DNA of 12,648 nt. Source: JAOUEE01 sp051011595 (GTDB taxonomy: Bacteria; Actinomycetota; Acidimicrobiia; Acidimicrobiales; SHLQ01). Below the pieces are notes generated by a model that was not told the DNA's origin, did not search any database, and was given only the letters and a program-made list of their open reading frames with translations. Positions 1 through 5,607 of this stretch are shown piece after piece. The stretch lies in the NCBI GenBank assembly GCA_051011595.1, contig JBPCTQ010000344.1, positions 1-12,648 on the forward strand, in the 5' to 3' direction. A program made the translations under genes and the position numbers. The stretch's first letter is position 1; every line of letters starts with the position of its first letter.

Positions 1-226
1 CCCTCAGACCGCGGGCGGGGCCTGTCACGCAACCGACCTGATTCGATCAAACCCGAAACGGCACCAAACCGAGGGGCCGACGGAGGAGGCCCCGGGTCCG
101 CGCCTCTGGCGCAGCCCCGTAGGGAGCGCCGCATCAAGCCAACCACGGAGACACAACTGGACCGACAGCCGACAACGGCGACCCCACCAACCTCGCGGCG
201 CGAGTAGGGGGAGCGAAGCGGGAAAT
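1..226. other. Intergenic region beyond the PII gene, no gene recognised
   Basis: No convincing coding frame is present: the only longer minus frame here has atypical composition and runs into the PII gene in another frame. The stretch contains three hairpin-capable inverted repeats. One is GGGGCC (73-78) with GGCCCC (88-93). The second is a two-step hairpin, GGCGC (108-112) with GCGCC (126-130) enclosing CCC/GGG around a CGTA loop. The third is CTCGC (192-196) with GCGAG (200-204). None is followed by a T-run on either strand, so none is a standard intrinsic terminator. A structured non-coding RNA or the end of the PII transcript is possible, but I recognise no RNA family. Confidence 0.4.
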
Positions 227-565
227 CTAGACCGCGTCGGCGCCTCGTTCGCCGGTGCGGATGCGTACCAGGGAGTCCACACTCGACACCCAGACCTTGC
301 CGTCACCGATCTTCTCGGTGCGGGCTGCGTCGACGACGGCGTCGACGACCTGATCGGCGATGCTGTCGTCGACCACGATCTCGATGCGGGTCTTGGGGGT
401 GAACAACACCTTGTACTCGGTGCCCCGATAGGTCTCGCTGTGTCCGCCCTGGCGACCGAACCCCTGCGCCTCCGAGACGGTCATGCCCTGGACGCCGATG
501 GCCGCGAGGGCATCCTTCACGTCGTCGAGCTTGAACGGCTTGATGACGGCGGTGACGAGCTTCAT
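227..565 (-). CDS. glnB: Nitrogen regulatory protein PII (GlnB/GlnK family)
   Basis: This is a 112-residue protein, the normal PII length, that would form a cytoplasmic trimer sensing 2-oxoglutarate and ATP/ADP and signalling nitrogen status to partner proteins. The N-terminal MKLVTAVIKPFKLDDVKDAL is the classic PII start. The T-loop runs over about residues 37-55 with GRQGGHSETYRGTEY. Tyr51 sits at the position that is uridylylated in proteobacteria and adenylylated in several actinobacteria, and Gln39 is the conserved 2-oxoglutarate/ATP ligand. The C-terminal half has KIGDGKVWVSSVDSLVRIRTGERG, the nucleotide-binding B/C-loop region. An AGGAGG ribosome site (574-579) lies 8 nt before the ATG. 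PII genes usually sit beside amtB, but here the upstream gene is an aquaporin, 133 bp away on the same strand. GlnB and GlnK cannot be told apart from the sequence. Family assignment is very secure. Confidence 0.97.
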   Translation of the reverse strand: MKLVTAVIKPFKLDDVKDALAAIGVQGMTVSEAQGFGRQGGHSETYRGTEYKVLFTPKTRIEIVVDDSIADQVVDAVVDAARTEKIGDGKVWVSSVDSLVRIRTGERGADAV

Positions 566-631
566 GTGGGCAGCCTCCTGAGGCCGGTCGGGGGATCGAT
601 TGGCACCCTACCCCGATCCGATCATCCTGGA

Positions 632-657
632 GTTTCCAGAGTGTGAACGACCGTTTC
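632..657 (-). promoter_or_regulatory. Candidate nitrogen-responsive operator upstream of PII gene
   Basis: Read on the minus strand, two GGAAAC repeats start exactly 21 bp apart (two helical turns), and TTCAC lies between them. The right-hand pair reads TTCAC-N6-GAAAC. This fits the actinobacterial GlnR half-site pattern gTnAC-n6-GaAAc in all but the weak first base. The spacing of the other repeat is one base short of the full GlnR array. The element lies about 70-90 bp before the PII start codon, a plausible regulatory position. Whether this organism has GlnR is not visible here. Confidence 0.3.
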
Positions 658-678
658 CGGAATATGAACAGGTTTGTC

Positions 679-692
679 GGCCCCTCGGGGCC
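679..692 (-). terminator. Short GC hairpin just after the aquaporin stop
   Basis: GGCCCCTCGGGGCC can form a stem of five to six G-C pairs. It lies 6 nt beyond the aquaporin stop codon on the minus strand. No T-run follows, so it may be a weak, Rho-assisted or attenuating terminator, or simply a 3' stabilising hairpin. Confidence 0.3.
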
Positions 693-698
693 AGTTCA

Positions 699-1511
699 TC
701 AGTCCAGTTTGTCGCCGGCGTCGTCGACCAGGCCCTCGACCTTGTCGGTGGCGCTGGTCATGGCATCTCGGGCTTTCACCATGCCTGACGATCCCAGCGC
801 GGTGTCCTCCAACGCGGCGTCGTCGACCGCCAACCAGGCGAGGACCCCGACCACGGCCCCGACCAGCGGGAAGACGATGAAGGCCCACAGCTGTTCGAGG
901 GCGTCACCGCCGGCGATGTAGGCCATACCGAGGCTTCGCACCGGGTTGACCGACGTGTTGTCGACCGGGATGGAGATGAGGTGGATGAGGGTGAGGGTCA
1001 GACCCACCGTGAGCCCCACCTGGCCGGCTGCGAACTTCTTGCTGGTGGTCGACAGCACCACGAACACCAACAACCCGGTGAGGAGCACCTCGGCAATGGC
1101 CATACCCCAGAAGTCGAAGAAGACGTACTCGTCGGTCTGGCCCCACTGGTTGGTGGCGAACGTGCCCGAATTGGCGTCGAAGATCCCGGGTGACTGCTTG
1201 GCGATCACGTACACCACCGCGCCGCCCGCCATGGCACCCACGATCTGGCCGATCACATAAGCCGGGGCCTTGGCCACCTCGACCTTGCGCATCAGCACCA
1301 GCCCCAGGGTGACAGCCGGGTTGATGTGACAACCGGAGATGGGACCGATGGCGTAGGCCGCAATGAGCAACGACAAGCCGAATCCGAGCGAGATGGCCAG
1401 CACAGCCGCCCCGTCGAGGGCGCCGGCGGCCAGCACCGCTGTGCCCGGCCCGCCGAGCATCAAGATGAACGTCCCGATGGCTTCGGCCATCATGATCTTC
1501 GAGCTCCGCAT
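699..1511 (-). CDS. aqpZ: AqpZ-type aquaporin (MIP family channel) with NPV second motif
   Basis: This is a 270-residue inner-membrane channel of the major intrinsic protein family. The first Asn box is HINPAVT (residues 62-68). The second is NTSVNPVRS (185-193), so the usual NPA is NPV. Aligned to E. coli AqpZ, the selectivity-filter residues are all kept: Phe44, His177, Thr186 and Arg192. HLISIPV before the second box is also AqpZ-like, so water is the expected substrate. The six-helix core ends near residue 230. A roughly 40-residue tail follows, rich in Asp, Ala and Lys, that could form an amphipathic helix and is absent from AqpZ. The start chosen is the ATG at 1511, 7 nt after GGGAGGAG (1519-1526). 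The in-frame GTG directly before it is only 4 nt from that site. The PII gene follows on the same strand. Confidence 0.93.
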   Translation of the reverse strand: MRSSKIMMAEAIGTFILMLGGPGTAVLAAGALDGAAVLAISLGFGLSLLIAAYAIGPISGCHINPAVTLGLVLMRKVEVAKAPAYVIGQIVGAMAGGAVVYVIAKQSPGIFDANSGTFATNQWGQTDEYVFFDFWGMAIAEVLLTGLLVFVVLSTTSKKFAAGQVGLTVGLTLTLIHLISIPVDNTSVNPVRSLGMAYIAGGDALEQLWAFIVFPLVGAVVGVLAWLAVDDAALEDTALGSSGMVKARDAMTSATDKVEGLVDDAGDKLD

Positions 1512-1528
1512 CACGGCGCTCCTCCCCT

Positions 1529-1545
1529 GTAGCCGTCACGGCTAC
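1529..1545. promoter_or_regulatory. Perfect 8-bp dyad in the aquaporin leader
   Basis: GTAGCCGTCACGGCTAC is a perfect inverted repeat of two 8-bp arms around one central base. It lies just ahead of the aquaporin ribosome site. If the -10-like hexamer upstream is used, the dyad falls at about +9 to +25. This suits an operator, because a one-base loop is too tight for an ideal RNA hairpin. The binding regulator is unknown. Confidence 0.4.
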
Positions 1546-1560
1546 CTAGCCAACAGACCC

Positions 1561-1589
1561 ATACTAGTGCGCTCGTGAAAAAAGATCAC
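1561..1589 (-). promoter_or_regulatory. aqpZ: Candidate aquaporin promoter
   Basis: On the minus strand a -10-like TAGTAT (1561-1566) is preceded after 17 bp by GTGATC (1584-1589), a poor match to a -35 box. The start of transcription would be near 1554, giving a leader of about 43 nt that contains the dyad and the ribosome site. The 92-bp gap is AT-richer than the rest of the window, as expected of a promoter. Confidence 0.35.
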
Positions 1590-1606
1590 TCATCGCGCGA
1601 ACTGCA

Positions 1607-2146
1607 TCACCCTAAGCAATCGTCGATGGTCGACAAGGCCTCGGCCAGCGCGGCCGGCGCCTCATCGGTGGCCGGGCCCACCCGCCACAACCACAACTCA
1701 CGGGCCAGGGGGCCGGCCAGCGCATCACGAACACACGAGCGAGCGGCCTGTCCCCGGGCCAACGCCAGGCTGTCGACCGCCAACTCGGTGAGATCGACGC
1801 ACCCGGACAAGGCATCGACGACGGCCACCCGCTCCTCCTCGAGGAACGCCACCTCGGCGGGAGCGAAGCCGGTCTGGCGCACCGAGGCCGCATCAACACC
1901 CAGGACCGTCAACCGGGTCCCGCCGATTCGCGACACCATGTCCTCGGCCACACACTGAGCTTGCTCGTCGTCGAGCGCCACCGCCGGATCACCCGGCTCC
2001 ACCGTGGCCAGGTCGTCGGCCAGGGCGCTGATGAGCGCAGCCTCGGCCGCCGTGGGACCGGGCTCGGGACTGTCATACAACAGCGCGGTCGCCACCGCCG
2101 CCACGACGATGACCGCGAGGGCGATGAGCACGTTGCGGGTGTTCAC
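1607..2146 (-). CDS. Small membrane-anchored or secreted hypothetical protein with four cysteines
   Basis: I do not recognise a named family. From the GTG at 2146 the protein has 179 residues. Residues 5-24 form one strongly hydrophobic helix with Asn-Thr-Arg-Asn before it, so it is a signal anchor or uncleaved signal peptide with the remainder outside the cell. The exported part (about 26-179) has cysteines at 65, 116, 138 and 177. Three of them start similar motifs (CVAEDMV, CVDLTEL, CVRDAL), suggesting two disulfides or a degenerate helical repeat. A longer reading from 2395 would overlap the divergent DUF4202 gene and adds an Arg/Ser-rich, non-gene-like N-terminus, so I rejected it. The ribosome site is weak. 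The 67 bp to the divergent neighbour must hold both promoters. Confidence 0.75.
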   Translation of the reverse strand: MNTRNVLIALAVIVVAAVATALLYDSPEPGPTAAEAALISALADDLATVEPGDPAVALDDEQAQCVAEDMVSRIGGTRLTVLGVDAASVRQTGFAPAEVAFLEEERVAVVDALSGCVDLTELAVDSLALARGQAARSCVRDALAGPLARELWLWRVGPATDEAPAALAEALSTIDDCLG

Positions 2147-2201
2147 CGCGCCAGCTTGGCACTCGGACCCGCACGGACCGCGCCACTCGGGTGTGGACGC
2201 G

Positions 2202-2207
2202 TACCAT
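2202..2207 (+). promoter_or_regulatory. Possible -10 for a leaderless DUF4202 transcript
   Basis: TACCAT fits the TAnnnT pattern of actinobacterial -10 boxes. It ends 6 nt before the DUF4202 ATG, which is the geometry of leaderless transcripts. No ribosome-binding sequence is visible before this ATG and no convincing -35 is present. Confidence 0.3.
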
Positions 2208-2213
2208 CGGGCC

Positions 2214-2786
2214 ATGGGCAGCTCGCTCGCCGCCGTGTACGACGCCATCGACACCGCCAACGCCGACGACCCCACCCACCTGTCCGAGGGCCCACGCGCC
2301 CTGGTCGAGGGCCGCCGGGCCACCCACTGGATCTCACACCTCGACTCGCATGCCGCGGAGCCGGTGCTCATCGCCGCCCGGGCCCACCACCTCACCCGGT
2401 GGCGGGTGCCCCGGCAGTCCTACCCCGAAGGCAGGGCCGGATACCTGCGCTGGCGACGCGATCAGAAGAAACGACACGCCGACGACATGGCCGACATCCT
2501 CGCCGCCAACGGCTACGGCCCGGCCGACATCGAGCGGGTCCAGCAGCTGTTGGTTCGTACCGAACTGGGCACCGATCCCGAGGTACAGCTGGTCGAAGAC
2601 GCTGCTTGTCTGGTCTTTCTCGAGACCCAGTTCGACGACATCATCGAACGGCTCGAACCCGACCAGCTCGTGACGGTGGTCCGCAAGACGTTGGCCAAGA
2701 TGAGCCCGGCCGCCGTGTCGGCGGTCTCCGCCATCACCCTGTCCGCCGAGGCCACCGCGGCGCTGGCGGCCGCCGCACCGGACTGA
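2214..2786 (+). CDS. DUF4202 family protein
   Basis: This 190-residue protein is soluble, with no signal or membrane segment. It carries the hallmark DUF4202 block at about residues 55-90: AHHLTRWRVPRQSYPEGRAG followed by YLRWRRDQKKRHAD. A second conserved block at 121-138 reads DPEVQLVEDAACLVFLE. The family has no established biochemical function that I know of. The His pair at 58-59 and the acidic residues at 121, 123, 128 and 129 resemble a metal-binding helical arrangement of the HD type, which is inference only. The start is the ATG at 2214, because homology begins there (MGSSLAAVYDAIDTANADDP) and upstream codons overlap the divergent gene. The gene converges on the radical SAM gene with only 8 bp between stop codons. 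Confidence 0.9.
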   Translation: MGSSLAAVYDAIDTANADDPTHLSEGPRALVEGRRATHWISHLDSHAAEPVLIAARAHHLTRWRVPRQSYPEGRAGYLRWRRDQKKRHADDMADILAANGYGPADIERVQQLLVRTELGTDPEVQLVEDAACLVFLETQFDDIIERLEPDQLVTVVRKTLAKMSPAAVSAVSAITLSAEATAALAAAAPD

Positions 2787-2794
2787 CGGTCAGC

Positions 2795-5419
2795 TCAGGC
2801 CTGCAGCACCGCGTGGCCGGGCGTCTCCTTGGCCACGAAGGCCCGCCGGATGGGCGAGTCGTATTCCCAGTTGACGCCGAAACCGTGAGCTTCGATCTCA
2901 CAGCCGATGGCGTTGGTCAGCGTCAACGGGTCGGTGACGGTGAATGCCGCCGGCCCGAAGCTGCGCAGCGGGGCCACGTGGCTAGCCCAGTCGGCTCGGT
3001 CGCTGCCCTCCTTCACTCCCACCAGGGCACCGAACCACGCCGCGTAGTCGTGAGCCAGCTCGAACACCTGCTGGGCCGGTCGGTCGAAGGCCGGCAACAT
3101 GGCGTGCTGCACCGTCATCACCGTGTCGAGAGCATCGTCATCGGCCACCCCGTGCACGGTCACGACATAGTCCCGGAGGTCGTCGACGTACAGCTTCCAA
3201 CTACCGGGGGGCGCCATCAGCCCGGGCCCGCTGAGCACGGCGTTGGCCAACGACGGCCAACGATGCGGATCGGCGATCGACCGGTGCCGGAGACCTTCGT
3301 AGAAGTCGACCTCGCGCACCCCGGCCTCGTGACGGACGTAGCGGGCCACCTGGCGAGCCACACCGAAGTTCTCGAGGAAGAGGAAGACCAGTCGAGTGTG
3401 GGTCATGTCGCGGTAGTCGTCGCGGGTGAAGGTGGCGGTCGACACCACCAGTGACTTGTTGCCCGGTCCCGGCTCCTTGTTGACCACGATCTCGTGTTCG
3501 GCCTTGTACTCGGGATCGTTCATCGGGCTGTTCACCAACAACGTGGTGCGGGGAATCCGCACCTGCATCTCCCGATCGACACACTGCTGGAGGTCGGTCT
3601 TGAACGACTCCGGCGTCTGACCCGGAAGGCCCAGCATGAGGTCGACGAACAAGGGCAGATCGGCCGCCCGCATCTCGGCCGCCAGGGCGTCGTACTTCTC
3701 GGTCTTGATGTTGGACCGATGTACCGCCTCGAGGGTGGCCTCGTCCATCGACTGCAACGAGAGGATCCCCTGGGTGACGATGCCGGCCTTGGCCATCGTC
3801 TCGATCACGTACTGGAGGTGTTTGACGGTGTTCTTGGCGTAGCTGACCCCGAACGAGAACGGGAAACCGTGTTCGGCCTTGATCTCGGCCAACTTGTCGG
3901 CGATCTCGACATCTCGTTTGAAGATGCCGAAGTTCGAGTCGGCGGGACCAATGGCGTGGGCACCGTTGGCCGCACACCATTCCATCTCGGCGTAGACACG
4001 GTCGATGTCGAACTTGCGAATTCGGCTCATGGTGGCCGAACCCCAGTCACAGAACGTGCACCCGTACGGACAACCACGGTTGGTCTCGATGGTGATGTGG
4101 GCACCGGGGACCTCGCCGTAGGCATCGAAGAGCCCCAGCAGGAACGGTGAGGGGATGGTGTCGAGATCGGCGATGCGTTCGCGGTCGGCGGTGGCCACCA
4201 TGTCGTCACCGGAGCGGTAGTACACACCGGGGACGTCGGCCAGCACGGACAGGTCGGGATCGGCCGTTCCCAAGACTGGCACCAGTGCCTCGAGGACCTC
4301 GGTGCACGTCAACTCGCCCTCACCACGCACGATGATGTCGACCGACGGGTGATTGGCGAAGTACTGCCGGGCATCGACCTCGTATTTCGGTGTGTCCGGT
4401 CCCCCGTGGATGGTGATGCTGTCGGGGCTGCGCCGCTTGACGGTGTCGGACACCTCCATACATTCCTGGTGTGACCAGAGGTAGTTGGAGAACAGGTACA
4501 CCGCTGGTCGCTCGGTGAGCTCGGGAATCCGGCGGTGGTCGAACACGAACTCGGGGCGGAAGTCGTACGACTCCTCCAGGACCGAGTCCTTGAAACGCAT
4601 GGCGTAGGCCATGACCAGGCCCAAGGCCAGCGGCGGAGATCGGTCGAAGGTCACGGGCACGACCTTGGTGCGCGTGACACCCGTACTCACCTCCCGTTCG
4701 GCTTCGACCCGATCGCGTTCTGCGGCCCGCCGGGCGAAGACCTCCAGCAGGCGCGGGTCGCCCACCTGGTGGGCATCGTCGTTGGTGGCCTCGGCGACCA
4801 CGGCCGGTTCGGGTTCGGTGGTACCCAGCACGCCACAGAACGACAACCGGGCCAGGAGATCGGTGTAGGCCTCATCGTCGAGGGCGTGATCACCCCAGTC
4901 CTGCTGGTGGCGGGTTCGGGTCTGGGACGGTGACGCCGGCAGCGTCAGCCCTGCCATCGCCGCCACTTCGGTGGGACCGAAGCGCGCTCGGCAGCGGCCG
5001 TCGTGGTCGATGTATTCGAAGCTGCCGCGGTGGGGTCGCAGCACGAGCGGCGTGCGGATGCTCAGCTCGGTGGTCGAATCGAGCTCACCGGGCTCGCCGT
5101 AAGCCGGATGGTCGGGCACGTCGCGTCCCCGATTGCCGTCGGATGCAATCAGTTGCCCCCGTCGGTCGAGCCGGCGCAGCAACAACTCGACATCACGATC
5201 GAGGCCGGCGAACTCGGTGTCCATCGCGGCCGACAAGGCCTCGGTTCCGAGGGGTTCGGCCCGCGTCAGCTCGACGATGGCCGCCAGCCCGACCAGATCG
5301 AGCTCGAGTTTGGCCGCGCCGTATCGCTGGGGCAGGTCGATGCTGCCGAACTCATCGATGGACAACACGACGTCGGGCCCCAGGGCCCGGGTCGTGGTCG
5401 GAGAACCGTCGGTAGTCAA
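2795..5419 (-). CDS. B12-type radical SAM protein with tandem PqqD-like N-terminal segments
   Basis: This 874-residue enzyme is much longer than a typical radical SAM protein. Residues about 15-93 and 124-200 each look like a PqqD-like winged helix (strand-rich start, then a helix ending in a 'L..L...G' pattern). These are similar to peptide-binding RRE domains, by eye only. Residues about 265-380 form a Rossmann-like region of the B12-binding type (YLFSNYLWSHQECMEV, ITIHGGPDTP, IIVRGEGE) without the DxHxxG cobalamin-His motif. The radical SAM core follows, with CPYGCTFC (Cys450, 454, 457) binding the 4Fe-4S cluster and LMLGLPGQTPES near 595-605. About 230 C-terminal residues are unassigned. 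The start is a TTG 10 nt after GGGAG; a GTG at codon 18 is an alternative. The gene lies 184 bp below the acyl-CoA dehydrogenase gene and may share its transcript. Substrate unknown. Confidence 0.88.
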   Translation of the reverse strand: MTTDGSPTTTRALGPDVVLSIDEFGSIDLPQRYGAAKLELDLVGLAAIVELTRAEPLGTEALSAAMDTEFAGLDRDVELLLRRLDRRGQLIASDGNRGRDVPDHPAYGEPGELDSTTELSIRTPLVLRPHRGSFEYIDHDGRCRARFGPTEVAAMAGLTLPASPSQTRTRHQQDWGDHALDDEAYTDLLARLSFCGVLGTTEPEPAVVAEATNDDAHQVGDPRLLEVFARRAAERDRVEAEREVSTGVTRTKVVPVTFDRSPPLALGLVMAYAMRFKDSVLEESYDFRPEFVFDHRRIPELTERPAVYLFSNYLWSHQECMEVSDTVKRRSPDSITIHGGPDTPKYEVDARQYFANHPSVDIIVRGEGELTCTEVLEALVPVLGTADPDLSVLADVPGVYYRSGDDMVATADRERIADLDTIPSPFLLGLFDAYGEVPGAHITIETNRGCPYGCTFCDWGSATMSRIRKFDIDRVYAEMEWCAANGAHAIGPADSNFGIFKRDVEIADKLAEIKAEHGFPFSFGVSYAKNTVKHLQYVIETMAKAGIVTQGILSLQSMDEATLEAVHRSNIKTEKYDALAAEMRAADLPLFVDLMLGLPGQTPESFKTDLQQCVDREMQVRIPRTTLLVNSPMNDPEYKAEHEIVVNKEPGPGNKSLVVSTATFTRDDYRDMTHTRLVFLFLENFGVARQVARYVRHEAGVREVDFYEGLRHRSIADPHRWPSLANAVLSGPGLMAPPGSWKLYVDDLRDYVVTVHGVADDDALDTVMTVQHAMLPAFDRPAQQVFELAHDYAAWFGALVGVKEGSDRADWASHVAPLRSFGPAAFTVTDPLTLTNAIGCEIEAHGFGVNWEYDSPIRRAFVAKETPGHAVLQA

Positions 5420-5607
5420 AGGGGCAAACTCCCGGTGGCCGAGCCCAACCGGCAGCGGTTGACGTCATGACCAGCGATTGGACGAGATCGGCGGCACAGC
5501 ACCACCTCACGTGGGCCGAGAGTAGCGGGCCAGACCGAGGCTTGGCCAGTACACACGGTGGCGAGATTCGCACGCAGTGCGGTCGCGGGCGGGAGGAGCC
5601 GGCTCAC
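5416..5607 (-). CDS. Doubtful 63-codon frame bridging two genes
   Basis: A frame of 63 residues begins at a GTG whose last two bases lie in the acyl-CoA dehydrogenase stop (GTGA). It ends with a TGA overlapping the radical SAM TTG start (TTGA), so both junctions are 4-nt overlaps of the kind seen in translationally coupled operons. The product begins MSRLLPPATALRANLATV and has three Cys in its C-terminal two thirds. Against it: third-position GC is about 70%, visibly lower than in the neighbouring genes; I recognise no family; and no dedicated ribosome site is obvious. It may be chance, a leader, or a small peptide related to the radical SAM protein. Confidence 0.2.
   Translation of the reverse strand: MSRLLPPATALRANLATVCTGQASVWPATLGPREVVLCRRSRPIAGHDVNRCRLGSATGSLPL
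5446..5467. repeat. Inverted repeats in the radical SAM upstream region
   Basis: CAACCG (5446-5451) and CGGTTG (5456-5461) form a perfect 6-bp inverted repeat around GCAG. It overlaps the palindrome TGACGTCA (5460-5467). They lie about 27-48 bp before the radical SAM TTG start, where an operator or leader hairpin would be possible. No promoter hexamers stand out nearby. Confidence 0.3.

Noticed and set aside
101..140. Possible SRP RNA helix 8 (CAGCCCCGTAGGGAGC resembles the conserved hairpin)
   Set aside because: The GGAA-type tetraloop and the symmetric internal loops of SRP RNA are missing, so the resemblance is limited to a short GC stem.
664..677. AACAGGTT, a core match to the KstR consensus near the PII gene
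   Set aside because: The flanking T and A of the consensus are replaced by A and T, the arms are not symmetric beyond the core, and a six-base core match is expected a few times in a window of this size.
2147..2395. Longer N-terminus for the small exported protein
   Set aside because: It would overlap the conserved start of the divergent DUF4202 gene, and the added residues are Arg/Ser/Trp-rich and hide the obvious N-terminal signal anchor.
2783..2793. CTGACGGTCAG inverted repeat between the convergent DUF4202 and radical SAM stop codons
   Set aside because: A one-base loop cannot form a stable terminator hairpin and there is no T-run. It is probably produced by the stop-codon context.
1961..3454. 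Long plus-strand frame of about 500 codons opposite the hypothetical, DUF4202 and radical SAM genes
   Set aside because: It is antisense or out of frame to well-supported genes, is very rich in Arg, Gly and His, and has no recognisable domain. It is a shadow typical of GC-rich DNA.
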